A program made the translations under genes and the position numbers. The notes below the pieces were generated by a model that did not search any database, was not told the DNA's origin, and saw only the letters and a list, made by a program, of their open reading frames with translations. A stretch of 64,000 nucleotides of DNA from Ascaphus truei. Its lineage: Eukaryota; Chordata; Amphibia; Anura; Ascaphidae. The stretch is from contig CM071568.1 in the NCBI GenBank assembly GCA_036426205.1, positions 47,570,483 through 47,634,482 of the forward strand, given 5' to 3'. Of the stretch, positions 34,020-46,198 are shown piece by piece. Position 1 is the stretch's first letter. Every line of letters begins with the position of its first letter.

Positions 34020-34418
34020 CACTGGCGACACACTTTATTCGAGCTCGGCTAGTCCCACGAATTCGGGTATACCCGGGTGTATTGAGGTTTGTGACTGTTT
34101 TCTGCCCGAGTGCATTGAGGTATTTTCCAGGCAGGGATTGAAGCATTTTATTCCCGCTGGCTGCAATACTGCACAGTATATATATATATATACTGCATTA
34201 CAATTCATGAATTTATGCCATCTGGTAGACACGCGAAGCATTGCAGCCTATTAAATCCTAATCATTATCATTTAACAGATCAGCCGCCCGTCAGCCAGGC
34301 ATGAACCCAGGCTGGGAAGGCAAACGCAACGGGGCTTGTCAGAGGTGAGGAGCGGCGCATTCCATGTATCTGCCAGGTACATACTGGGTATTTGCTCGAA
34401 TAAAGTGTGTCGGTGCAG
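34020..34418. mobile_element. 399-bp TA-flanked MITE, copy B (TTATTCGA family)
   Basis: Same element as 6453-6849 in opposite orientation: CACTGGCGACACACTTTATT at the left, GTGTGTCGGTGCAG at the right, TA outside each end. Differences from copy A are few (for example TAATGC/TACAAT near the TATATA core). Confidence 0.85.
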
Positions 34419-34462
34419 TATATATATATATATACATTATACATATATACATATATATATAT

Positions 34463-34650
34463 TGGGAAATGGTGAGTGCAAACTACCACGCAGTTGATAT
34501 ATATATATGCAAATACAACTGTATGCTCATCTGCATGTCTTAGGCAGGTCTGCAACCCCGCCTTTCCCCATTATCACCCAGCATACAGCACTTCCACTGC
34601 AGCAAGGGATTCTGTCAATTGCGTGGTAGTTTGCACTCACCATTTTCCCA
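34463..34650. repeat. Inverted repeat upstream of PLE copy 3
   Basis: GGGAAATGGTGAGTGCAAAC plus TACCACGCAGTTGA (34463 on) is mirrored by TCAATTGCGTGGTAGTTTGC plus ACTCACCATTTTCCC (to 34650). Confidence 0.75.
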
Positions 34651-34998
34651 ATGGAGGCAGATGCTCGTCCCATAAATGAAATGTAGACATATGGTGACCA
34701 AGGGGATCCTGATGACAAAGAGACAGCACACCGCAGCATACAGTAAATCAAAAAACAAAGTGTATTGTTTGACTGAGGCTGAGAATGAGATACTCTCCAG
34801 CAGCCAGCACAACCAGAAAAAATACTAACATTGACAGTCACCAACAGCAGGACTGCACTATTAACATCTCAGACTATACACCTAATCAAGCAGAGTCCTC
34901 TGTATTATCAAAGGGTCTCACATTCTGCCCTACCAAGCCTATGGACAAGATTGAGCTGAGCAGTGACCTGGAAGAGTTCTTCAGAAGACTGCGTCTTA

Positions 34999-36120
34999 TT
35001 GTATTGTATTGTATTGTATTGTATGTCTTTATTTATATAGCGCCATTAATGTACATAGCGCTTCACAGTAGTAATATATGTGGTAATCAAATAAATAACA
35101 GATAATATAAATAACAGATCATGGGAATAAGTGCTTTAGACATAAAAGTAACATTTCGGAAGAGGAGTCCCTGCCCCGAGGAGCTTACAGTCTAATTGTT
35201 AGGTAGGTAGAACGTACAGAGACAGTAGGAGGGAGTTCTGGTAAGTGCGTCTGCAGGGGGCCAAGCTTTATGTATCGTGTTCAGAATATCCACAGTGCTA
35301 TTCATATGCTTCTTTAAGCAAGTGTGTCTTAAGGTGGGTCTTAAAGGTGGATAGAGAGGGTGCTAGTTGGGTACTGAGGGGAAGGGCATTCCAGAGGTGT
35401 GGGGCAGTCAGTGAAAAAGGTTTAAGGCGGGAGAGGGCTTTAGATACAAAGGGGGTAGAAAGAAGACATCCTTGAGAAGAACGCAAGAGTCTGGATGGTG
35501 CATAACGAGAAATTAGGGATGAGATGTAAGGAGGGGCAGAAGAATGTAAAGCTTTAAAAGTGAGGAGAAGAATGGAGTGTGAGATGCGGGATTTGATCGG
35601 AAGCCAGGAGAGGGATTTTATGAGGGGAGATGCTGAGACAGATCTAGGAAAGAGTAGAGTGATTCTGGCTGCAGCATTTAGGATAGATTGTAGGGGAGAC
35701 AGGTGAGAGACAGGAAGGCCGGACAGCAGGAGGTTACAGTAATCAAGACGGGAGAGAATGAGGGCCTGAGTCAGAGTTTTAGCAGTCGAGCAACAGATGA
35801 AAGGGCGTTTCTTTGTTATATTGCGGAGGAAAAAGCGACAAGTTTTAGAAATGTTTTGAATGTGAGAGGCGAATGTGAGAGAGGAGTCGAGTGTGACCCC
35901 TAGGCAGCGTGCTTGGGCTACTGGGTGAATGATTGTAGTTCCAACAGTAATGTGGAAGGAGGTAGTAGGGCCAGGTTTGGGAGGAAGTATGAGGAGCTCT
36001 GTTTTAGCCATGTTGAGTTTAAGGCGTCGGAGGGCCATCCAGGATGATATAGCAGAGAGACATTCAGAAACTTTGGTTTGTACAGCAGGTGTAAGGTCAG
36101 GTGTTGAAAAGTATATTTGT
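34999..36120 (-). mobile_element. L2-type LINE, 5' truncated, inserted into PLE copy 3
   Basis: The 246-codon minus-strand frame (35298-36038) is uninterrupted: RLKLNMAKTELLIL, CLGVTLDSSLTFASHI, LILSRLDYCNLLLSGLP, LQSILNAAARI, SLSWLPIKSRI and HLWNALPLSTQLAPSL. These are RT palm-end, thumb and C-terminal motifs of L2. Its 3' UTR ends in a (TTGTA)n tail at 34999. The sequence GCGTCTTA/GTGTCTTA (34991-34998 and 36121-36128) flanks it as a target-site duplication. Intact frame and duplication indicate a fairly recent insertion. Confidence 0.92.
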
Positions 36121-37433
36121 GTGTCTTAAGGAGTTCTTCCATGTCAGACACAATCAGGAACGTGCCAACACTGCAGAAGGAGGGCCACTGCACATGAGCA
36201 GGGAGAAACAAAAATCCAACTGGACCCCACAAACTGGGCGCAACCCCGAACTGGATCGGTACATCGAAAGCTTTAGAGACAGCGTCAAAACCACCATCCT
36301 GGACAAAGTGAGGAAACAAACATATAATCTGATACTGATCGAGAAGAGAGCCATAGAATCGCTAAAGGCGAACCACAACATAACAATCAAGCGTGCGGAC
36401 AAGGGAGGAGCAGTGGTCATAATGAACACCACAGACTACCTGTGGGAAGCGCACAGACAACTCTCTGATGCAAAGTACTACACCAAATTGCAGGAGGATC
36501 CAACAAAAAAATACATGAGAGAACTCAACAGGATCATCAAAACACTCCTGATCCACACAAGAGAACAAATTCTGGACCTGATACCAGCTAACCCAAAACA
36601 CGGCACATTCTACATGCTCCTCAAAATTCACAAAGAGGGCAACCCTGGGAGCCCGATTATCTCTGGATCTGGCACACTGACTGAGAATATTTCTGGCTGG
36701 GTGGAAGGCATTCTAAAACCACTTGTCAGGAACACACCCAGCTATATCCAGGACACCACCGACCTGCTTAACAAACTTAATGCCATTGGCCCCCTCCCAA
36801 CAGGAAAACTACTAGCAACCATGGATGTAGAGTCACTTTACACAAACATCCCCCACAAAGATGGGATTTCAGCCTGCAGATACTTTGTGGGACTGCAGGA
36901 GCCACTCACAGCGACAGTGACTAAGTGCATCGAATTTATTCTGACCCATAACTACTTCACATTTTGTAATGACACATACCTCCAGACAACCGGGACCGCT
37001 ATGGGCACTCGGATGGTGCCACAGTATGCATATATATATATGCACACACAGATGTCTCTTACACATACACTCCATGTAATTCCAACCCTATATATCAATA
37101 GGGACCACATAAATTCCACACACTATTGTAGTTATGCCACAGCCTCTTACATTTCCACACCTACCCACAACATTGATATACACCCCCACTCCACACACAC
37201 ATTTTGTAAAGCGCTGTGTACACTGTGGGCTCTTTACCTATTTATATTCACATACACACACACACAAACACGAACACACATATACTCACATCACTGACAT
37301 TCAGAGACTTTTTATCACCTCTAGCCATAAAACTGCACGGGGAAGGGATTGTCTTCCTTCACAGATCACATTCCAGTATGCACTGTTTTTAAGTTAAAAC
37401 CCCCTTTTTTTTTTAGCTTCATTCATTGTAACA

Positions 37434-37515
37434 TCGCCGGAAGAAAAGATCAGTGTATCTCGAAAGCTCGCAAGAATAAAAGCATTTTGTTAACCACAGA
37501 ACGGTATCGTCTATT
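37434..37515 (+). repeat. PLE-type 3' tail, third copy
   Basis: CGCCGGAAGAAAAGATCAGT..ATCTCGAAAGCTCGC then AATAAAAGCATTTTGTTAAC. It closes PLE copy 3. Confidence 0.65.
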
Positions 37516-37519
37516 CTTT

Positions 37520-40265
37520 TTTGAGAGAGATATATATATATATATTTATATATATATATACACCTCTATCTATATCAATATATAAATATATATCAACCAT
37601 GGTAAACCGATTACATTTAAAAAAAAAATTCAAAAAAATAATGACTTAGTGGTTTAGACATTTTAATATTTCCACAACCATTTTCCACATGTCTGCAATA
37701 AAATCATAACTAAATAGCCTCACTCGTCTTCAATATCAAGAGTTTTAGTTTTTATGTTACCACACAAAGAAAATATTCCAAATGGAAAAGCTAGGTTGCT
37801 AATATTACATTTGATATTTCTCATAGGCTTAGAATCTTAAATTGCATTTACTATTGCATATTAACTAAGCAGGAGTAATAGTTTGTTTGGAAAATAAACA
37901 CAAATGTAGCCAGATTTAGTAATGTAGGCATTTCCTTAAATTAGAATGTAGAGCTTTTGAAACCACATACTGTAGGTTTTTTTCTTTAAGTGTACTGTCA
38001 GCACAATGCATTTGAAGAAGAAACCTATGAAGTTGTAAATGCTACAGTATGTACAGTATACTATAATTTAATCTATGCCGAACTCTGAAGTTATCACAAC
38101 CTACAATTAATCCACATGCCTCCAGGACCAATACGTAATAGTAGTGGGCAGAATAGGCATGTAGACAACCATGTAGACCAATTATATCTAATCCCTAACA
38201 CCAGCCGACGGTTTACAAAGGTTTTGATATAGGTCAGCACGATCTTAGCTCAAATTGCAAATTGGGCAAAATGCTTGCAGTCGACATGCAGCCATTTCAG
38301 CTTTGCAGAGGGCACGAGATTTAGGGAGCTCACTGCTACAGTGGAGTGGAACGCTATGTCCCCCTAGAAATTATAGCATGACATATTTTACACAACATAA
38401 GGGCCCATGGAATGCCAGCATTCATGGCAGCATATTTCATTACCGCAGCCTAAGAGGTAACATTTTAATATTTTTTTCAATGTTCTTGCGCATAAATCTT
38501 TGGTGGATGATGGCATCCATGTCTCACTCGCTGATTCTCTCACCAATGCCCTGCAGGTTCATATCCCATCCAATACCAACACAGAAATAAATGATAGCAG
38601 GTCACATGACCCTTTATGTACTGCCATATTTTTGGAATTCTCACAAAATACACTATTTTGCTACAATCTGGAGAAATTATACTATTTTTGAAAATTCACA
38701 AGCCGTAAACTTTCGCAAAAACGTATCACTTAATAAAAAATGCAAACATTTTGCTAAGCAAATTTGAAGAAAATTATACAACTCTACTCATGACTGTAGC
38801 CACATCTCACATGGGTTCCCCAAGCTTGTCACAGTCTCTTCAACATTATTCCGTTTTTAAACAGAAGAATTACTGTAAGTTTATTAAGGCAGTGGGCATA
38901 GAGAAGGACATGCTCACTTGCATGTTCATGCCCAGAATCCCAACAGCACCGGCAGCTTAAACATTGTACAGTATGATGTTTCAATGAGTGGAACAGGCCA
39001 GGGAAACTTGATGACATGTGGATGCACTCTGAAGTGTTTTTGCCTTTACTAAATTTTGTTTTTGTAACTTTTCTACCAGGAATAAACAGATTATGCTATG
39101 ATAGTTTTATGTAAACAATTACCTGGCTTTCTCTGTTTGAATTGGCCTCTAGCCAATTGATATTAAAATGTCAGAAAATACTAGTATAATAAGTTCCTCA
39201 AGCCTTCTCCAATCATGCATTTTCAGTTAAGACCAATAAAAAAAATAGTAAAACCACCAACACTTTCTTTTACGTTTCACGGTGTAGCACTGCAGAACAG
39301 ATGCTGAACTAAAATGCAACGTAAATATGAAAAAAACACTGATCTCAACTTGGCGGCTCAATTTATTGTTTAATCAACACTAGAACAGAAAGAAATAAGC
39401 ATTTCTTAAAACAAAATAGGAAGGATAAAGAAACAGATAAAGAAAAACATTGAAAGTCATAACATGTTGAATTAATTCCAAAACTATGGGAAATAGAGTG
39501 GTTGTCCTAAAGACAGAATAAAGAAAAATTGTATACATAGTGAAGTAAAATAGTCTGTTTTTTCAACTAATGAATTCAGTGATCTATAGAACTTTGGCAT
39601 CACTTCAAAGAACAGGCGAATGGGTGCAGTCTAAACAGATATGGTTGTTTGGTTTTTGCTTCAGAACTGCTGAACATAAAAGTTAACTATTTGAAGACTG
39701 TATTTGCCTGCTGAATGTTGTAAAAAAAACACTAGTGAGAAGATTATGAATACATGAATACAGTATGTTAGGATGGCAGATTTTTAATAGACAAACTAAA
39801 AGGGAATATAGGTGAATATATCTATTAAAGAATGAGTAAAGCATCATGGAACTGGAGTTTACATGTGCATGCAATGGCAGATATATGGAAAGCTGAATAT
39901 ATTTAAGGAAGAGACAAAAGAAAAAAAGGAGCAACAGGAGCACTACATAAGAACAGTGTAGCTATAGATGTCCAGGGTCTTACTGTCACATGGGGTAGAT
40001 GTACCAAAAACTACAAAAAGTTGAATTCAGTGATCACCAATTCCAGTTACTGCCATATTTATGAACTCAATTCAGAGTAAATACAACCCAGTGAAGATAT
40101 TGTCATCAAGGCTATGTTCAATCACAATGAGTGACTGGACTGTGATTAAAAATGAGGATCTGTTTGTCTGTTGTAGGTAAAGTCACATTTTTCAGGAGCT
40201 TAATACATAAATCACAAGTAAATATATGCAGGATTTAGTTTGTACACTAATACCAGAATTTGATA
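37520..40265. other. Long unique-looking intronic stretch
   Basis: AT-rich sequence without terminal repeats, coding motifs or RNA genes that I can recognise. The poly-A/T and ATATAT runs near 37540-37640 are low complexity. Confidence 0.5.
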
Positions 40266-41590
40266 CATAGAAAACAAAGGGTGAACCGGCGCCACAAATA
40301 ATAAAGTGAAAACCAAACCAATAAGGTGTAAAGTCCAAATGGAGTCCTAATATAGCTGGTGATCAAGGATTCTCACATCAACGAAGTATATGTGAAAAAA
40401 AGAAAGAAACAAATTATGGTGAAAGTAATCAAACACTGGGACTTATGAACAGACTAACAAACAAGACAAACAAGACATACAAACAAAAATACACTAGACG
40501 GCCTAATAATAAAGACAAAGTGATTTTTACTGGGTGTGGAGGGTAAAATAAACACGCATCCGGGGGTAAAATTACAACCCTACTCACAAGATGTGGATGA
40601 AAACAGCAACGAACTGGAAACCCTGCTGGGCTTCCAAGATGGTGACCAGAGCACTCTCGCTGGCGTCCTCACGTGACAGAGGTGGAGGTGGGGTAACTCG
40701 AAGACAGGACTTCCGGGCGGATGTGACGTCACACCCCTGGAGTACACCTAGATGTTCCTCCTTTACTATTCCTCCGCAGGTGCACCACGATACCACCACG
40801 AATCCGCTGTTGAAACTGGTTAAACTGCAAACTTCTCCACAGGAAACTGCAAACTTCTCCACAGACCAGGACAAGCTACTAAAACACTCCGAAACTTCCC
40901 GATGCGTTTCGTACGCATCCCTTGAAGAAGTACGCGCATGCGAGAAACGCGTCGGGAAGTAGTTTCGAGTGTTTTAGAGCTTGTCCGGTCTGTGGAGAAG
41001 TGTGCAGTTTCCTGTGGAGAAATTTGCAGTTTTAACAGTTCAACCGCGGATTCGTGGTGGTATCGTGGTGCACCTGCGGAGGGAATAGGTAAGGAGAACA
41101 TCTACGGTGGACTCCAGGGGTGTGACGTCACATCCGCCCGGAAGTCCTGTCATTCGAGTTACCCAACTTCCACCTCTGTCACGTGAGGACGCCAGCGAGA
41201 GTGCTCCGGTCGCCATCTTGGAAGCCCAGCAGCATGTTTCCAGTTTGTTGCCTGTTTCATCCACATCTGTGAGTAGGGTTTGTAATTTACCCCTCCGGAT
41301 GCGTGTTTATTTTACCCTCCACACCAGAATAAATCAGCTTTGTCTTTATTTTAGGCGTGCTAGTGTATTTTGTTTGTATGTCTTGTTTGTCTTGTGTTGT
41401 TAGGTTCATAAGTCCCAGTGTTTGATGTACTGCACCATAATTTGTTTCTTTCTTTTTTTCACATATATTTCGTTGATGTGAGAATCCTTGATCACCAGCT
41501 ATATTAGGACTCCATTTGGACTTTACACCTTATTGGTTTGGTTTTCACTTTATTATTTGTGGCGCCGGTTCAACCTTTGTTTTCTATGCC
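40266..41590. repeat. 1.3-kb imperfect palindrome with hammerhead-like centre
   Basis: The left end (AACCGGCGCCACAAATAATA, AAAGTCCAAATGGAGTCC, CTAGGTG..) is mirrored by the right end (GGACTCCATTTGGACTTT, TATTATTTGTGGCGCCGG) over about 620 bp per arm with moderate divergence. The centre is near 40925. Each arm looks like a PLE tail/pseudo-LTR, so this is a head-to-head pair. Confidence 0.85.
40919..40960 (+). ncRNA. Hammerhead-like core at the palindrome centre
   Basis: CCC, TTGAAGA, a GCG-rich hairpin (CGC-GCAT-GCG), GAAA, ACGCGT, C, GGG. Position 3 is T instead of C. The mirrored arm contributes GAAACGCATCGGG on the minus strand but lacks its own CTGANGA. Confidence 0.5.
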
Positions 41591-41887
41591 ATTTGACTGA
41601 CTGTACTGTCAGTTTTTTACCCGGCTGCCAGTGTTCTACACCATTTAAGTGTTTTTATTTATATATATATAGCGCTGTTTCACACCATCCTTTTTTCTGT
41701 GAGAATTTGAAACATCCCTTTATAATACAGGGGTATGTACATCTTGTAACTACTGCCAATTTGCAATATTCTCATTAACATGAGCATGAAATATGTGAGG
41801 CATTCCTTTGACTCAGAACAGAAAAGGAAATCTTTCTATTAAGCTTCGGTTATTCAGAAGATGGAAAAAATAGAAAATTGATATTCA

Positions 41888-44790
41888 ACTTACCGTTATG
41901 TTATTTTTCGTGAGTCCATCCATGGCAGTGTTCACCAATAGGTTAAGTTCCACCCTCCAGGTGAAAAAGGACATCAATCTCTACCTGTGGGAGGACATAA
42001 ATAGCCCCTGATTTTAACGTTAGATACATATCTGAAGCTTTATGAAAGTAGCTCAAAGGGGGCATCTGTTAGAGCCCGTAATATGAATGATAAATCCCAA
42101 GCAGGAACTGGATACTTATGTTGCGGTTTGATTCTCTTCAAAACTGGAAAAAATCTACTTATGAGATCCCTGGTGGCCAAGTGTTTTCCTAACAGGACCA
42201 ATAAAGCTGCTACTGAACCTTTAGTGAGCTAGTGGTGACTCCCAGCTCTAGACCTTCTTGCAAAAACAACAGAATCAAGGAAGTAGGTGGTTCCAAAAGT
42301 TTACACCTTGGCGTTCACACCACAGATGGAATTGCTGCCATATTCAATAGTATACTGTTCTTCCTTGCCAAGATCAAAGTCTGTACCACCTTGTGTGACT
42401 GCCCTCTTGATCTGAGGAGCCCTCGCTCAACCTCTATGCCGTCCAAGTCTAAGCCCATGAACCCTGTTGAAACACGGGCAGTTACCACGGTTTGTCTGCC
42501 AACAGTTGGATTACCTGTGGCAACCAGGATCTGCATGGCAAATGCGCAAGTATTGCCAGCACCTCTACCTTGTCCCATCTGAATTTCTTGAGAACACTTG
42601 GTATTAGAGGAATCGGCGGAAACACATGAGAGCTGGAATTTTCATAGAAAAGGAAATGATATCTACCTTGGTAACCTCTGGGTGAAACATTCTTGAGCAG
42701 AAACTTTGTAATTTCCAGTTTCCGACATTACCATGAGATCTATATCTGGTCTCCTCTATCTCGCTACTAGATGGTTGAAAGTCGCGCTCGATAAGGACCA
42801 CTTTCCTGGATTTAGGGTCTTTTCCAACTGAGGAAGTCTGCCCATAGGTTCCTTTTTCCTGCGATATGAATCGCTGTAAGGTCTGTAAGATGACGTTCTG
42901 CCCATGTGAGAATCGTATGTAATTCTTATAGGAGTACGGGAATATTTGTCCCACCCTGTCTCCTTAAATATGCCTCAAGCAACCTGCTGTTTTCCTTGCC
43001 TTGTTTCCTGCCTGCTGCTTTTCATTGTACCTCATCCTTGCTTGTTCCTGGACCTCTGCCTTCTCTGACCCTTGACCTCGGCTTGTATTTGGACACCCAC
43101 CTTCTGTATTCCTGGACCCTGGGTATGCGCTACGACCATTCTCCAACCATAGACCACGGCGAGTACCACGACCATTCTAACGTCTCCTACCCTGAACCGG
43201 CTACACAACTACGACTCTGCAATCCAAACGCGGTTGCGCGGTTTATGGTCAGTGTATTCAAACATCCCCACCTCAGCTTTGCAGTCCCATCCTGTTTGTG
43301 GTGAGCACCCGTTACAGTATATTCTTGAAAATTTCCTGGTCAAGGATGCTTTTTTGCCTGGCTGAGACCATTTTATTTTAATCATATCACACTAAAACGT
43401 TCTGGACTTCCTATATAGGGAATAGGCAATCACTTGGTTCCAAAGGGCAAGGTTCCACTTCGATCTGTAAGCTCTCTCTTACTGCTTTAAGAAGCATGTC
43501 TGTGAGACAAGATCAAAGGTGGGCAATTCCTCTTAAAATTCATTTTCTGACGATTCCATCTACAGTACAGCTCCATCCATCTGAATTCTCAGAAGAGGAG
43601 CCCTGTGTTCTTTCCAGGCTAGTATATGATCTTGAACATTTTCAGCCTCTTTGTGTAGATTTTGAAGAGGTCGCCTCAATGCCCTGTGTTACTGCATCTT
43701 TCATCCAGGAGATTAAATCCAACGTTGGTTCAGATGGGACCCATGTTACGTCTCTTAGGAAATCCTCGCAATGTTTTTTTCTTTTCCAATGCTGGTTTAT
43801 CACATGCAGAACAATGTCTTGTTTTCCTCTTCACTTTTTGCCTAACAGCCGGTTCCTCCTGTTGTAATTCTGGAGTATGGATAGAATATCAATAATTATA
43901 GCCATCTCTTTTATAAAACTAAAAAACAACTGCTTTCCCCTGGGGCTTTCCATGGGATTTTAGTAACACTACTCTTTGTAGAGCATGCCTCCATAATGTA
44001 AGTGATCCTGGCTGGGGTCTGATAGGCTTGCAAGTTTATAAGCAGTGCTTATACACTTAGGTAGGCTTGCTGCACATACCTCACTTTGCAGCAATTGAGC
44101 AGGCTTCCCAGCATATGTGCTGCACTCCGTGCATTAGTATTCCTCGTTGGAGATGCAGAGTAGCAGGGCAGTGGGAAACTGTACATAATACCGCGCTCCT
44201 CCCTATAGACGTTTGCTGCAGGTAAAAAGATAGGCCTCTTTTTTTTGTTTGCGTAGCAGGGCAGTGACAGTGTTTGTCTGCTGAGCACTTTCAAATTCTC
44301 CATTATTTTTCCTTCCGTAATGTCCCCACAACGTCTCTCTCTCTCGAGCTCCTCTGCTGGACCGTGCTCTCCCATGTGGTAGGGAATCAATTAGAACTAG
44401 TGCTCATGCCTGCAACAAGTGGCTCTTACGACGCTTCTGGAGCTGCGAGACTTATCGGCTATTTACAGCATGGCCTCTAGGCTGACCACGGAACAATGCA
44501 ACTTCTTGGAGGGCGAACATCCGGGCTTCAGCAGGAGAGAGGCGCAGACAACTTTCATGTGGATAGACTACAAGGTAGTCAGGTAAGCCCCTTCTAAACT
44601 ACAGAAAAATGCTACATCTACCTCAGCTAAGATAGGACAGAAATAGACTACCCGTGGAGGAAAGGAGGGGCAATTTATGTCCTTTCACAACTAAAGATGA
44701 ATGTTCTATTTCAGCTGGCGGGTGGAACTAGGCCCATTGGTGACCACTGCTATGGGGACAACCAGGAAATAAGGATAATCCTGCTGTGAG
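41888..44790 (-). mobile_element. DIRS-like element with inverted termini, decayed
   Basis: About 85-bp inverted termini: 41888-41975 (GGCAGTGTTCACCAATAGG, AGTTCCACCCTCCAGGTGAA) against 44700-44785 (reverse complement AGCAGTGGTCACCAATGGG, AGTTCCACCCGCCAGCTGAA). Near the left end, the minus strand (about 42040-42195) encodes KRIKPQHKYPVPAWDLSFIL then RALTDAPFELL, which resembles the tyrosine-recombinase region of DIRS elements. Inverted termini and tyrosine recombinase are the DIRS hallmark. The rest is frame-broken, and an LTR-like block lies inside. Confidence 0.6.
42915..43320 (+). repeat. LTR-like insertion inside the DIRS-like element
   Basis: CT-rich tract with TTGCCTTGTTTCCTGCCTGC, CTTGACCTCGGCTTGTATTT and CTACGACCATTC words, ending GTGAGCACCCGTTACA. 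From memory this resembles U5 regions of amphibian Gypsy LTRs. Ends approximate. Confidence 0.4.
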
Positions 44791-44889
44791 AAAAGCAGGA
44801 ATTTTATTTGGCACAAACAAACCTTTAGCAGACCAAAGATGTGTAACACAAAAAAAGGACCCTCTTTAATAGCCCTCTTTGCCCCCCAG

Positions 44890-45310
44890 GTGACCATAGT
44901 TGCATAGTAGATGAGGTTGAAAAAAAGATTGCTAATCAAGTTCTACCTATGCTAAATTTAGACAAGAAATACTTATCCTATATTTATATTTACAGTGTTT
45001 TGATCCAGACAAAGGCAAACAAAAACCCAAGTGAAACATTATTAAATTAAGTCTATGTGGAAAAATACATTTCTACTGGACGCCAAATAATTGCAATCAG
45101 ATTTCTCCCTGGATTAACATCCTTCCCATGTTTACTTATTTGGTATATATTTCTTATAAGATGTCCAACCTTTTTTGAAGATATCTATTGTATCTGCCAT
45201 CACAGTCTCCATGGGTAATGAACTCCAGTTGTTTACTTTAGTAGCTTGTAACCTGATGAACGTGATTGCAACTATTTGGCACTTTTTCACTCTCTCCACC
45301 AGGCTGTAAT
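44890..45310 (-). repeat. CR1-like LINE 3' UTR fragment
   Basis: Begins AGTTGCATAGTAGATGAGGT and follows the same order as the CR1 3' end at 21222 (TTCTACCTATGCTAAATTTAG, GGATTAACATCCTTCCCATG). Confidence 0.8.
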
Positions 45311-45312
45311 GC

Positions 45313-45480
45313 ATTTTGTATTGTATTGTATGTCTTTATTTATGTAGCGCCAAAAGTGTATTCAGCGCTTCACAAAGAATACAGTACAGGGAATTATAAT
45401 AATACAATAAGTGCAGCAAAATCAGATAATAGGAAAGGAAATCCCTGCCCCAAAGAGCTTACAATCTAAGAGGTTTGATG
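45313..45480 (-). repeat. L2-type LINE 3' tail
   Basis: TTGTATTGTATTGTATGTCT, TTATTTATGTAGCGCC, GCGCTTCACA, CCCTGCCCCAAAGAGCTTAC. Abuts the CR1 fragment. Confidence 0.8.
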
Positions 45481-45489
45481 GGGAACTTA

Positions 45490-46195
45490 CAGAGAGAGCA
45501 GGTGAGGGAATAAGTGTTGTAGATGGCAGAGCTTGGTCACAATGGGTGGTAGGAGTGACTGAGTGTGGGTGAATAGCCATGAGTGCCAGTTATTGGGATG
45601 CTTTGTGGGGTGAGTTTTAAGGTTAGTCAGTATTTTATCTGCACTATAGGTAGATTGTGTTCCCCCTGTATTTTACTGTGTCTATTAGACCGAATGAAAT
45701 GTTGTATTTTAACCTACATCCATTTACAGTTCGATAAGAAATGTGATGGGTGCTCCAACCGTCCTGGAATCTATGTATATTCCACAATCATGTAATCATG
45801 TAAAAAACAGTAAAAGCTCAAATGATGGAGTGGGTAAATGATTGGGTGAGTGACTATAGCCACTAAAGTCCTGAATCTCCTGAAGGCAACAGAAAAAATA
45901 TGTATAACACACTTTGCTGTACCTCATTGGAAATAGGTATAATATAGTATTCGCACTCACTCTGATTTGAAGTGATAAGGATCCATACAGTAGTATACTC
46001 CTGAGAAATCTTACCCACACCTAGAGCTCACTGAATTCCTCCGGGCGTGTCCAGCCGCTGAATAAGTTCCAAACGATCCAAGAAGATGCAAAAACAAGCA
46101 CAAAGCAGCGCACTGCCCAGGGACACAGGTGTAATAAAGTAAAAAATAGGTTTATTGTCAGTCAGACAATAACAGACATAGCAAACAAGGGGGTA
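45490..46195. other. Intronic sequence without recognised features
   Basis: No gene recognised. The stretch from about 46090 (TAATAAAGTAAAAAATAGGTTTATTG, read in two parts) looks like a reversed PLE tail. Confidence 0.35.
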
Positions 46196-46198
46196 TAA

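Larger units (their letters stand above)
34780..37515 (+). pseudogene. Penelope-like element copy 3, split by an L2 LINE and 3' deleted
   Basis: N-terminal part 34785-34998 (LSKGLTFCPTKPMDKIELSS, EEFFRRLRL). It resumes at 36129 (KEFFHVRHNQERANT), then IKRADKGGAVVIM, LLKIHKEGNPGSPIISGSG, motif A ATMDVESLYTNIPH, FILTHNYFTF and GTAMGTRM at about 37010. Motif C (YxDD), thumb and GIY-YIG are absent: the frame runs into CA-rich sequence at about 37025. A PLE-type tail follows at 37434-37515. Apart from the L2 insertion the frame is open for about 300 codons. Confidence 0.9.

Noticed and set aside
37025..37297. C-terminal extension of the PLE copy 3 frame
   Set aside because: After the motif B region the frame enters CA-rich and AT-rich sequence (His/Thr/Tyr-rich). 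It is read-through, not PLE protein.
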